The position numbers and the translations under genes were made by a program. Under the pieces are notes generated by a model, which ran no database searches, had not been told where the DNA came from, and worked only from the letters and a program-made list of their open reading frames with translations. 64,000 nt of DNA from Arboricoccus pini. Lineage in GTDB: Bacteria > Pseudomonadota > Alphaproteobacteria > Geminicoccales > Geminicoccaceae. Location: the NCBI RefSeq assembly GCF_900187945.1, contig NZ_FYEH01000010.1:87842-151841 (forward strand), read 5' to 3'. This document shows positions 44,773 through 52,642 of the stretch, piece after piece (the first letter of the stretch is position 1; each line of letters begins with the position of its first letter).

Positions 44773-45312
44773 ATGACGCAGCTTCGCATCCTCGGTATCA
44801 ACGGCAGTCTGCGAAAACCGTCGCGCACCGGCGCTCTCACCCGTCGTGCCGTCGATGCCTTGGCGCTCGCGCTGAACGGCGAGGGCCGCGTCCTCGAAAT
44901 CGCCGAAGTCTGGAGCTCGCTTGCCGCCGCCACCGAGCGCGAGGAACTCCATGGCCCGGGCAAGGACGCCGTCCAGGCCGTCGAAACAGCCGACTTTCTC
45001 GTCGTCGCCTCGCCCGTCTATCGCGCCTCCTATCGCGGCTCCCTCAAGCACCTCTTCGATCTCGTCCATCGTCCGGCCCTCTCCGAGCGACCCGTCCTCC
45101 TGCTTGCCACCGGCGGCAGCCCCGGCCACGGCCTCGTCCTCGAACACCAACTCCGACCCCTCATGGCCTTCTTCAACGCCCTCACTTTGCCAACCGCCAT
45201 CTACGCCACCGAAACCGACTTCGCCGGCACCGAAATCACCAACCCCGCCATCGCCGAACGCCTGGAACGTGCCGTCGCGGAAGCGAAACGCATCGTCGGT
45301 CCGCGAAACTGA
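44773..45312 (+). CDS. NADPH-dependent FMN reductase-like flavoprotein
   Basis: A 179-residue flavodoxin-fold reductase of the SsuE/MsuE type. It starts RILGINGSLRKPSRTGALTR (the phosphate-binding loop), continues with VETADFLVVASPVYRASYRG and SLKHLFDLVH, and has PVLLLATGGSPGHGLVLEHQ. Such enzymes supply reduced FMN to monooxygenases, commonly for sulfonate use, though no partner monooxygenase is nearby. The ATG at 44773 is at the domain start. Element copy B begins 32 bases after the stop. Confidence 0.85.
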   Translation: MTQLRILGINGSLRKPSRTGALTRRAVDALALALNGEGRVLEIAEVWSSLAAATEREELHGPGKDAVQAVETADFLVVASPVYRASYRGSLKHLFDLVHRPALSERPVLLLATGGSPGHGLVLEHQLRPLMAFFNALTLPTAIYATETDFAGTEITNPAIAERLERAVAEAKRIVGPRN

Positions 45313-45435
45313 TCCGATGCCCACGTTAGCGAGAAAGCAGGGATGCCTCCGGCGGCCAGGGGGCACCGCCCCCTGGACCCGGGTTGGGGTGGGGTTGTCG
45401 GTCGCGGGTGAGGATTGAGTCTTAGCCTCCCACCA

Positions 45436-46206
45436 TCACGAGGGCGGGCCGGTTCCGTAGCGGCCGATCTTCCTCGCACCCTGCAAGCGTATCGCCGCCT
45501 GCATGCTCTCCGCCGGCCGCTCGTGCCAGTACCGCGCCACACCACGCGCCACCGCCTCCAGGCGAAGCGAGGGCAGCGCGCTGGGCCCAAGGCCCGTACC
45601 CATCCGCTCGGCCTCGGACGCCAGCTTGTCCGCCAGCCGGTTCAACTCAGCCCGGTTGTCCCGCTCAACCCGGCGCAGATCGGCCAGGGCCAGCGCTTCC
45701 GCCTCCTCCTGGTGCTCGGGTATCGCCGCGCAATGGCTCCAGTCGCCCGGCGGCTGGCGCGGTTCGGCCGGCGGTGCGGCCTCGCGACGCTCGGGCCTGG
45801 GCTGCGTCTCACGCGCGGCGGCCTCGGCCCGGGCGACGAAGCGCTCGGCCATGCTCCGGGCCGGATCGCGGCCCCGGTGCTGCTCATGGAGGACGAACAT
45901 GGCGACCCGCATGTCGCCCGTCTCCAGACCCATCTCCAGGATGGAGAGCGCCAGGGGTGCCAGCCGGGCGATGCGCTCCTCATAAGGGAGCGATGCCACC
46001 GCGCTGTAATGCCGAAGCAGCTCCTGGAACTCCTCATCCCGCAGCAGCTTCTCGACTTCCATGACGGGAACGCGGTTGACGAGCGCCATCTCCTGGGCGG
46101 TACGTCCGGCCGCCATGGCCTGGGCCGTGCGCCTGCGGTCGCGCCTGGCCCAGAAGGGGTAGCGGCGCCGTGGCGGCTTGGGGGCGAGGCTATCGGTCCA
46201 GTCCAT
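45436..46206 (-). CDS. Conserved protein of the repeated element, copy B (function unknown)
   Basis: 256 residues, aligned end to end with copy A and without gaps. Differences are mild (for example S6 for R, AGRTAQEM for AGRSAQEM, HEQHRGRD for HEQNRGRD, QGARKIGR for QGARRIGR). The basic N-terminal HTH-like part and the C-terminal helices are the most conserved. The start MDWTD at 46204-46206 is used because copy A begins there; the frame is open 36 bases further through the operator. Confidence 0.75.
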   Translation of the reverse strand: MDWTDSLAPKPPRRRYPFWARRDRRRTAQAMAAGRTAQEMALVNRVPVMEVEKLLRDEEFQELLRHYSAVASLPYEERIARLAPLALSILEMGLETGDMRVAMFVLHEQHRGRDPARSMAERFVARAEAAARETQPRPERREAAPPAEPRQPPGDWSHCAAIPEHQEEAEALALADLRRVERDNRAELNRLADKLASEAERMGTGLGPSALPSLRLEAVARGVARYWHERPAESMQAAIRLQGARKIGRYGTGPPS

Positions 46207-46217
46207 GGGGCCCACTG

Positions 46218-46239
46218 TATAAGGAATATAGTCCTTATA
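46218..46239. promoter_or_regulatory. Operator palindrome before the element gene, copy B
   Basis: TATAAGGA-N6-TCCTTATA, a perfect 8+6+8 dyad 12 bases before the start codon. Conserved in copy A with small changes; likely an autoregulatory site overlapping the promoter. Confidence 0.65.
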
Positions 46240-46353
46240 CAATAGATCTCATGCGCCACCCGCTGTCCGCCCCACCCATCGTCCCCAGGTCCAGGAGGCG
46301 GTGCCTCCTGGTCGCCGAAGGCTTCTTCCTCGTCCAGGCTTGGCGCGATCGGC

Positions 46354-46632
46354 CTAGCTGTTCTTGCCCGTTTCGGGCCCGATGATGGCAGCGACTTCGG
46401 TAATCTTGTCCGCTGGCAGGCCGCAGGTGGTGGCATGGCGACGGATCGTCTCGGCATCCTTGGCTTCGTGGACGCAATAGACCGTGTCGCCGGCCACGTA
46501 GCTGGTAATCCAGGTATAGGGCTCGCCCAGGCCGGCCACGACCTCGTTGGACCTGGCCGAGACGTCACGAAGCTCGTCGCTCGTGAGCTTGGCGGCTCCT
46601 GGAATGTGACGCTCGATAATGAAGACTGGCAT
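46354..46632 (-). CDS. DUF4242-domain protein
   Basis: A 92-residue ferredoxin-like-fold protein of the DUF4242 family: PVFIIERHIPGAAKLTSDEL, then YTWITSYVAGDTVYCVHEAK and ETIRRHATTCGLPADKITEV. Members are small, widespread and mostly uncharacterised; one has been described as nickel-binding. GGGAG precedes the ATG at 46630-46632. It lies just outside element copy B. Confidence 0.85.
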   Translation of the reverse strand: MPVFIIERHIPGAAKLTSDELRDVSARSNEVVAGLGEPYTWITSYVAGDTVYCVHEAKDAETIRRHATTCGLPADKITEVAAIIGPETGKNS

Positions 46633-46904
46633 GGGTCATCTCCCTTGTTGAACCACGAGGCCTTGTTGCCTGGCATCGCCTCAATGCGATGCGCCGCCTC
46701 TTGGGCAGGGGGCCATTATGCGTTCAACGGGGCGCCTTGAGGTAGCCCTTGCCCGTATTTACGCTCTGCCGGCTCCTGGGAAAGGTCATGGCAGGCCATG
46801 GTGAGCATCGGCCGGTCCATGAGCGAGAAGGCGGCAGACACCTTCCGGCAGGGGTGGCGTCGGGTGGCATGGTGGCCGGGAAGGAGGGAAGGGCGGCCCG
46901 GGTC

Positions 46905-47807
46905 TCAATTCAGCAGCTTGCGACGCAGGAGAGCCTCCAGCCAGTCGGCGAAGACCCGCAGCCGCTGCGAGAGATGGCGACGATGCAGATAGAGCAGGGT
47001 CATTTCCAGGGGCCTGGCCCGGTAGGCGGGCATGATCTCGACGAGATGGCCGGTTTGCAGGTGTTCGGCCACGTCATAGGTCGGGATCTGGATCAGTCCC
47101 AGGCCGGACAGGCAGCAGGCGATGTAGGCTTCAGCGCTATTGACGGTGACACGCCCACGGACAGGTATCGTGCATGGCCTGCCGTTCTCGACCCATTCCC
47201 AGTCCTCGACGCGACCACTGGAGGGAGAGGCGTATCGCACCGCGAAGTGGCTTTTAAGGTCGGCCGGATTTTCTGGGCTGCCATGCCTGGCGAGGTAGGC
47301 GGGGCTGGCGACGTTGACGAGCGACAACTCACCCAGCCGGTGCGCGATGAGGCTGGAGTCGTTGAGAGGGCCGACGCGGAGCGCGCAATCGACGCGATCC
47401 TCGACCAGATCGACAACCCGGTCGGTGACGCCGAGGTCGATCGTGAGATGCGGGTATTGATCCAGGAATTCGGGCAGGGCCGGGGCTATGACGAGCCGTC
47501 CAATGCGGGCGGGAACATTGACGCGGAGCTCGCCGACTGGGCCAGCATCGTCGCGACGGAACAGGCGCTCGGTTTCCTCGACATCGGCCAGCAGCCGCAG
47601 GCAGCGCTCATAGAAGGCCTGGCCGTCCTGGGTAGGTGAGACCTTCCGTGTCGTTCGATTGAGGAGGCGCGCCCCCAGGCGTCCCTCAAGATTGAGGACG
47701 CCGGCGGAGACCGTTGATCTTGGCAGTCCCAGGGAATCTGCGGCGCGGGTGAAGCTGGCGCATTCCACGACTCGCGCGAACATGCGGAAGAGATCGATGC
47801 GGTCCAA
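46905..47807 (-). CDS. LysR-family regulator, divergent from an SDR gene
   Basis: A 300-residue LysR regulator. The HTH is LFRMFARVVECASFTRAADS with LGLPRSTVSAGVLNLEGRLG, and the effector domain has GELRVNVPARIGRLVIAPAL. It diverges from the short-chain dehydrogenase with 140 bases between, which contain a suitable palindrome. It resembles regulators that sense small aromatic or keto compounds, but the ligand cannot be read. Confidence 0.9.
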   Translation of the reverse strand: MDRIDLFRMFARVVECASFTRAADSLGLPRSTVSAGVLNLEGRLGARLLNRTTRKVSPTQDGQAFYERCLRLLADVEETERLFRRDDAGPVGELRVNVPARIGRLVIAPALPEFLDQYPHLTIDLGVTDRVVDLVEDRVDCALRVGPLNDSSLIAHRLGELSLVNVASPAYLARHGSPENPADLKSHFAVRYASPSSGRVEDWEWVENGRPCTIPVRGRVTVNSAEAYIACCLSGLGLIQIPTYDVAEHLQTGHLVEIMPAYRARPLEMTLLYLHRRHLSQRLRVFADWLEALLRRKLLN

Positions 47808-47837
47808 GGAAGCTTTCCCGCCGATTGTCCGTCAATC

Positions 47838-47854
47838 CTGACAAGTGATGTCAG
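47838..47854. promoter_or_regulatory. Probable LysR operator between lysR and SDR
   Basis: CTGACA-N5-TGTCAG, perfect 6-bp arms, with the T-N11-A pattern expected for LysR-type sites, in the middle of the divergent promoter region. Confidence 0.5.
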
Positions 47855-47947
47855 AATGACCATCTTTGCCCGAAAATTCCAGACGGTAAGCTCGTGCCAA
47901 TGAAAAGAGTCGTCATTGATGGCTCGGCCGGGACTGAGGAGAGAAGC

Positions 47948-48721
47948 ATGAGCGATCACGGCATCAAGGGCAAAACCGCGATCATCGCCGGAGGGGCGAA
48001 AAATCTGGGTGGATTGCTGGCGCGTGATCTGGCGGCGCAGGGGGCACGCGCCGTGGCCATCCACTATAACAGCGCCGCGACGAAAGGCGCTGCGGAGGAG
48101 ACGCTGGCAGCCGTTAGGGCGATGGGTGCCGAGGCCCTGGCCTTCCAGGCCGATCTGACGACGGCCGATGCCATGGCGAAGCTCTTTGCCGATGCCGTTG
48201 CCGCTTTTGGCAAGCCGGACATCGCCATCAACACGGTTGGCAAGGTCTTAAAAAAGCCGCTGACCCAGATCAGCGAAGCCGAATTCGACGAGATGAGTGC
48301 CGTCAACTCCAAGACGGCCTTCTTCTTCATCCAGGAGGCCGGACGTCAACTCAATGACAGCGGCAAGATCTGCACTCTGGTGACATCGCTGCTGGGCGCG
48401 TTCACGCCCTTCTATGCCGCCTATGCCGGCACCAAGGCGCCGGTCGAGCATTATACCCGCGCGGCGTCCAAGGAACTGGGTGAGCGCGGCATTTCGGTAA
48501 CGGCGATCGGGCCCGGTCCGATGGACACCCCCTTCTTCTATCCTGCGGAGGGGGCCGACGCGGTCGCCTATCACCAGACAGCGGCAGCGCTGTCGCCATT
48601 CTCCAAGACCGGCCTTACCGACATCGAGGACATCGTGCCCTGGATCAGGTTCCTCGTCTCGGACGGCTGGTGGATGACCGGCCAGACCATCTTGGTGAAT
48701 GGCGGCTACACAACGAAATAG
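47948..48721 (+). CDS. Short-chain dehydrogenase/reductase
   Basis: A 257-residue SDR. The NAD(P)-binding start is KTAIIAGGAKNLGGLLARDL; the usual NAG appears as AINTVGKVLKK; the active-site Ser/Tyr/Lys are in TLVTSLLGAFTPFYAAYAGTK; and the C-terminal ILVNGGYTTK is classical. The ATG at 47948 (GAGAAG upstream) is at the domain start. Controlled most likely by the divergent LysR gene. Confidence 0.92.
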   Translation: MSDHGIKGKTAIIAGGAKNLGGLLARDLAAQGARAVAIHYNSAATKGAAEETLAAVRAMGAEALAFQADLTTADAMAKLFADAVAAFGKPDIAINTVGKVLKKPLTQISEAEFDEMSAVNSKTAFFFIQEAGRQLNDSGKICTLVTSLLGAFTPFYAAYAGTKAPVEHYTRAASKELGERGISVTAIGPGPMDTPFFYPAEGADAVAYHQTAAALSPFSKTGLTDIEDIVPWIRFLVSDGWWMTGQTILVNGGYTTK

Positions 48722-49227
48722 CAGGTGGCTCGCGCTACGGTTTGGCGATCGCAAGGGGCGTCGCCGAGCCGATCTCGCCGGGCCGTGAACGCCCAGGGAG
48801 ATGACGGCTGAAAAGAACCATGCCCGGCCTTTGCGGTATCGGAATGCAGGTGCCCAGCGAACAAGGCAGCAATGGCCGTTCGATATAGGAAACTTAGTCA
48901 GTATTCAGCATGAGCGTTCGCTCTTACATGGCTTCGACATGCGATTTACATTATCTAGAATAAAATAAGCTGGAATGGTTATTTTGCTTAGCGTCCGGCA
49001 TCCGAAGAATGCGGCGCCGTTCGCGGCAAAGCTTTCTTTGGCGCCGGAGGCTCGGGGGGTGAGAACGAACGGGGCTGCTCCCTTCCGGCTGGGGTGCGAT
49101 GAAGCGCGCCGCTGGATCGCCGTTTTTGCTCGACATGCGGCGGCGAGCGGCTTTGCCCCGTCGGGATCGAACCGGCAGGGTCGTGGTACTCCGGCGACGG
49201 AACAGGGCCTGAGGCCGAGCCGTGGGT
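48722..49227. other. Intergenic region
   Basis: About 500 bases with no supported gene. A locally AT-rich part at 48895-48975 contains GAGCG-TT-CGCTC (48912-48923), a short dyad of unknown role. The long minus-strand frame crossing this region is antisense to the acetyltransferase and is not believed. Confidence 0.45.
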
Positions 49228-50001
49228 CTAGCTGCGCAGCGCGATCAGGAGAGGGCGGGCGATGCGGCGAAAGCCCAGTCTGGCATAAAGCCTCTCCACA
49301 TGACCACCCGGCAGGCATTGAAGGAAGAGCGTGGCGCAACCGAGGCTGACGGCGGTGGCGATCGCAGCCCGGGTGACGGCCTGCCCGAGGCCACGCCGTT
49401 GCAGGTCGGCCGCGACGCCCACGTTGTAGAGGCCGGCAACGCCGTCGGCCGCGTGCACCGAGGCGCAGGCCGCCGGTCGCCCGTCCGCGCGCAGCAGCAG
49501 ATGGCGGACGGCGACGCCGGGCCCGCTCGTCGCCGCGGCCAGCGTCGGACCATAGGCATCGGCGGTCGCCCGGTTGAGCGCCTCGTTGTCGGAGAGCTGC
49601 CGCATCACCGCGAGAAAATCCGCCCCGGGTGCGGGCTCCCTGCTGGTCTCGACCGACGCTGACCCCAGGTCGGCATCGACCTGCTCGACAGAGCGGACCA
49701 TCCACGCCACGGCGGCGGTCGGCGCCCCATCGAACCGCAGGCACAGATCGCGCGCCTCGGCCATGTCGGCGGCCAGGAGGACGGGTGCCCGATTGCGTCG
49801 GGCCGCCGCCTCGCGGACCCAGGCCGCATCGCTGGCGCCAAGCACGTAGTTCAGGCCGAAATCGGCGATTGTCTCGGACCAGACCAAACGGGATCCGTCC
49901 GGGCCAGGATCGACGCCGGAGACGTAGCAGCCGCTTTGCAGACGTACGTGGATATCGATCCACGCAGCCATCCTCTGGTCGGCCGGGGTATCGCGCAGCA
50001 T
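49228..50001 (-). CDS. GNAT-family N-acetyltransferase
   Basis: A 257-residue acetyltransferase. The acetyl-CoA-binding motif GVAADLQRRGLGQAVTRAAI is in the C-terminal GNAT domain (about residues 130-257), followed by LFLQCLPGGHVERLYARLGF, the typical last strand and helix. The N-terminal 110 residues form a second, less clear domain. It diverges from the sigma gene of the NRPS locus; a role in tailoring or self-protection is possible but unsupported. Confidence 0.85.
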   Translation of the reverse strand: MLRDTPADQRMAAWIDIHVRLQSGCYVSGVDPGPDGSRLVWSETIADFGLNYVLGASDAAWVREAAARRNRAPVLLAADMAEARDLCLRFDGAPTAAVAWMVRSVEQVDADLGSASVETSREPAPGADFLAVMRQLSDNEALNRATADAYGPTLAAATSGPGVAVRHLLLRADGRPAACASVHAADGVAGLYNVGVAADLQRRGLGQAVTRAAIATAVSLGCATLFLQCLPGGHVERLYARLGFRRIARPLLIALRS

Positions 50002-50251
50002 GGCGGTGCCTCTTTATTATATCAAATATAGAATACCTATAATATAATAGTTATCGTAACCGTAAAACTATTACATTTCCTATTTCGTGCGGTCTTATTG
50101 TAACTCCGTAATGCATTTGCTACGGCGCTTTCCTGAATTGATTCGTATTGCCCAGTCATCACTATTGATGGCGTGAAGTCCAGCAAGATTAAGTTCTGGT
50201 GAGAGCGGATCTTTTTCTTGTTGGTCGTCGCGCGGGGGCGAGGGGAGTTCC
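50002..50251. promoter_or_regulatory. AT-rich promoter region before the NRPS-locus sigma factor
   Basis: The stretch 50015-50110 is far more AT-rich than its surroundings (for example ATATAATAGTTATCG), suitable for promoters and for a Fur- or Irr-like iron operator, though no perfect 19-bp Fur box can be read. GAGGGGAG at 50240-50247 is the ribosome binding site of the sigma gene. Confidence 0.5.
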
Positions 50252-50896
50252 ATGCGGGAACGATTGGACGACACGAGGCGACGCGAACTTCTCGAGGTGT
50301 TCCTGGTCAGTCGGGGTCAACTCGTTGCGACCGCCCGTTCGGTGCTTCGCTGCGCCGTCCGCGCCGACGACATCGTGCAGGATGTCGTAATCAAGATCTG
50401 CCAGAACGAAATTGGCACCGATGTCCGTGATCCGCGCATCTATCTGAAGCGCATGGTTCGCAATCTCGCGGTGGATTTCCTGCGGCGATCTCAGCGCGAG
50501 TACCGCCAAACGGCGCCGGAAGCCGACGCTTACGAATTGGCCGCGCCGGCGACCGACCCGCAGGACCGACTGGAGGCGCGCGAGGCGCTGAGGACGGTCG
50601 TGACGACGCTGCGCTCGGCTCCTGAGCGGACCCGTAACGTGTTTATCGCCAACCGCCTGCGGGGCGTGCCGCAAAAGGTGATCGCGGCCCAGGCGGGTGT
50701 CTCGCCTACTCTGGTCAACTTCATCATCCGTGACGCGACCGCCCTTTGCCGCAAGGCGGTGGAGCCCTCCGGCACGCTCGAGGTCAAGCGCTACCCGAAA
50801 CCTCATTCGGGGATCGCTGCCAATGATCGTTGCCGCCTGACCTCGACGACGGCGCCGTTTTCGAGCTTCACGCATCGGTCGGCGACGTCGAAATAG
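50252..50896 (+). CDS. FecI/PvdS-like ECF sigma factor
   Basis: A 214-residue ECF sigma factor of the iron-starvation type. Region 2 is RADDIVQDVVIKICQN with RIYLKRMVRNLAVDFLRR, and region 4 is LRGVPQKVIAAQAGVSPTLV with NFIIRDATALCRK. The C-terminal 35 residues run past the domain and overlap the 3' end of the convergent exporter gene by 94 bases. Its position beside an NRPS and a PvdE-like exporter suggests it switches on siderophore production. No anti-sigma or TonB receptor gene is in the window. Confidence 0.88.
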   Translation: MRERLDDTRRRELLEVFLVSRGQLVATARSVLRCAVRADDIVQDVVIKICQNEIGTDVRDPRIYLKRMVRNLAVDFLRRSQREYRQTAPEADAYELAAPATDPQDRLEAREALRTVVTTLRSAPERTRNVFIANRLRGVPQKVIAAQAGVSPTLVNFIIRDATALCRKAVEPSGTLEVKRYPKPHSGIAANDRCRLTSTTAPFSSFTHRSATSK

Positions 50897-52455
50897 CGGT
50901 CATCGTGCGAGATCGCGAGCACTGCCTTGCCGCGCGACCTGAGCTCGGGCAGGAGGCTGTTATAGAAGATCTCGCGAAAAGCCGGGTCCTGGTCGGCCGC
51001 CCACTCGTCGAAGAGATAAAACGGCCGGTCCTCCAGATAGGCCACCACCAGGGCCAGCCTCTTGCGCTGTCCCTGCGACAGCTCCCGCGTTGAGAGCACG
51101 CCCTCCCTGACGGTGACCTTACGGGACAATTGCAGCTTCTCGATCAACGCATTGGCGCGCGCATCGAGCTGCTCGCTGCTGGCGGCAACGCCCGCCAGTG
51201 TGGGGAACAGATAGAAATCGGAGAACACCGCTGAGAACAACGACCGCTGGCGGTCGCGATCGCCGTCGCCGACCTCACGTCCGTCGATCGAGATCGAGCC
51301 CGCTTCCGGCGGGTAGAGACCGGTGATGATCTTGGCCAGCGTCGTCTTGCCGCTGCCATTACCGCCGATCAACATCACGATCTCGCCGGGCCGCAAGACG
51401 AGGTCGATCGGACCAAGCTCGAAGGTGCCCTCCTCGGAGTCACGGTAATAGCGATGACGCACGCCTTTAAGGACCAGCTCGCTGAAGCCCTTGGCTGGGG
51501 CGGCGCTGGCGCGCGGCTCGGATGAGGTCGAGGCCTCGAGGACGAAATCGATCCGGCCCATCGAGAGCCGTGCCTGCTGGGCATTGGGCAGGTTGTTGAG
51601 GAGAGCCTCCAGGGGCATCATCAGATAAAGAAAGATGATGGTCGAGCCGGCGGCGGCCGTGCCGGTCCAGAAGGTGAGCACGCCGATCAGCGCATAGACC
51701 AGGAACAACGCGCTGCTGCTGGAGAGCACGTAGATCCGCAGCCCGCGCAGCCGATGCACGCGCGTCTCGCTCACGCTCTGCTCGAGCGAGAGGGCAAGAA
51801 AGGCCTCCGCCCGCGCCCGGTTCAGCTTCAGTTCCTTGGCTCCGGCAAAGAGGCCGTCGAAATGGCCGAACAGCTCGTCTTGCGCCTGCCCGGCTCGTTT
51901 TAGGTTACCGATCGCGCGCGCGTTGCCTAACAGAAATATGGCCGATCCCATGAGCGTCACGACGATCGAGAGGAGAAAGGCCTGGAGCGAGAACCAGGCC
52001 AGATAGCCAAGACAGCCAACGACGATCGCGGCGTTCATCACGATGTTGGGAAACGCCATGAGGAAATCGGAGACGCGCCTTGCATCGTCCGTCATGACGG
52101 ACTGGACCTTGGCAGCACCAAGGCGCTCGACGCTGCGAAACTCGGCGGCGGCGATCCGCCGCGCGATCAGGCGCCTAAGATCGAGCAGCGCGCCCTCGCC
52201 CAACTGCGCGAACAGCATGCCGCTGGCGATCCTGGCGCCGATCGCTACGATGGCGCAGGTGGTGAAGGCCAGGGCCAATAGCTGCAGATGCTGGCCACTC
52301 TGCAGCGCCTGGTTGACCGCGGCCACCATCCCGACCGCGCCCGTGGCGCCAAGCAGGCTGGCGGCTAGCGCGATGCCCAGTCGCCGTCGCGGGCATTGCG
52401 CCAGAATGCGCAAGAGGGGGCGCCGCCTGGCCCTCAGGGTTTGCTCATCGCTCAT
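50803..52455 (-). CDS. Cyclic-peptide/siderophore ABC exporter (PvdE/SyrD-like)
   Basis: A 550-residue fused ABC exporter. Six membrane helices lie in the first 300 residues (for example IALAASLLGATGAVGMVAAV; AFLLSIVVTLMGSAIFLLGN), and the ATPase in the rest, with Walker A LIGGNGSGKTTLAKIITGLY, signature RELSQGQRKRLALVVAYL and Walker B RPFYLFDEWAADQDP. The DEWAADQDP form is characteristic of the cyclic peptide exporter group that moves pyoverdine precursors and syringomycin-like lipopeptides to the periplasm. The ATG at 52453-52455 is preceded by AAGGGGG. It diverges from the first NRPS gene by 187 bases. Confidence 0.9.
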   Translation of the reverse strand: MSDEQTLRARRRPLLRILAQCPRRRLGIALAASLLGATGAVGMVAAVNQALQSGQHLQLLALAFTTCAIVAIGARIASGMLFAQLGEGALLDLRRLIARRIAAAEFRSVERLGAAKVQSVMTDDARRVSDFLMAFPNIVMNAAIVVGCLGYLAWFSLQAFLLSIVVTLMGSAIFLLGNARAIGNLKRAGQAQDELFGHFDGLFAGAKELKLNRARAEAFLALSLEQSVSETRVHRLRGLRIYVLSSSSALFLVYALIGVLTFWTGTAAAGSTIIFLYLMMPLEALLNNLPNAQQARLSMGRIDFVLEASTSSEPRASAAPAKGFSELVLKGVRHRYYRDSEEGTFELGPIDLVLRPGEIVMLIGGNGSGKTTLAKIITGLYPPEAGSISIDGREVGDGDRDRQRSLFSAVFSDFYLFPTLAGVAASSEQLDARANALIEKLQLSRKVTVREGVLSTRELSQGQRKRLALVVAYLEDRPFYLFDEWAADQDPAFREIFYNSLLPELRSRGKAVLAISHDDRYFDVADRCVKLENGAVVEVRRQRSLAAIPE

Positions 52456-52642
52456 CTTGAATAGGCCCCCTTCGCCTGTCCCTAAAAGGACGCTCGAAAG
52501 ACGCATCGATTTAGTCGAATGCGCGATTTGCCCGGGCGAGCGGCAGATCGCGGCCAGACGTCGCCTAAATTTCGGACAGGCTCGGACGTCTCGTTGATGA
52601 GTAGCGCCTTTGCGCCGCATCAAGGAAAACGAGGTCCGTCCT
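52456..52642. promoter_or_regulatory. Divergent promoter region between exporter and NRPS
   Basis: The 187-bp gap must hold both promoters. GAGG at 52631 precedes the NRPS ATG. No clear operator was read. Confidence 0.4.

Larger units (their letters stand above)
45345..46322 (-). mobile_element. 978-bp inverted-repeat-bounded element, copy B
   Basis: Same length and orientation as copy A. The 34-bp ends are at 45345-45378 and 46289-46322. The interior is about 95% identical, and the protein about 96%. The shared sequence starts about 16 bases before the left end and stops a few bases past the right end, and neighbouring genes differ, so each copy sits in its own context. Equal length with scattered substitutions argues that both cargo genes remain under selection. 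Confidence 0.8.

Noticed and set aside
48905..49963. Long minus-strand open frame of about 350 codons
   Set aside because: It is an out-of-frame shadow of the acetyltransferase gene with arginine- and glycine-rich nonsense composition.
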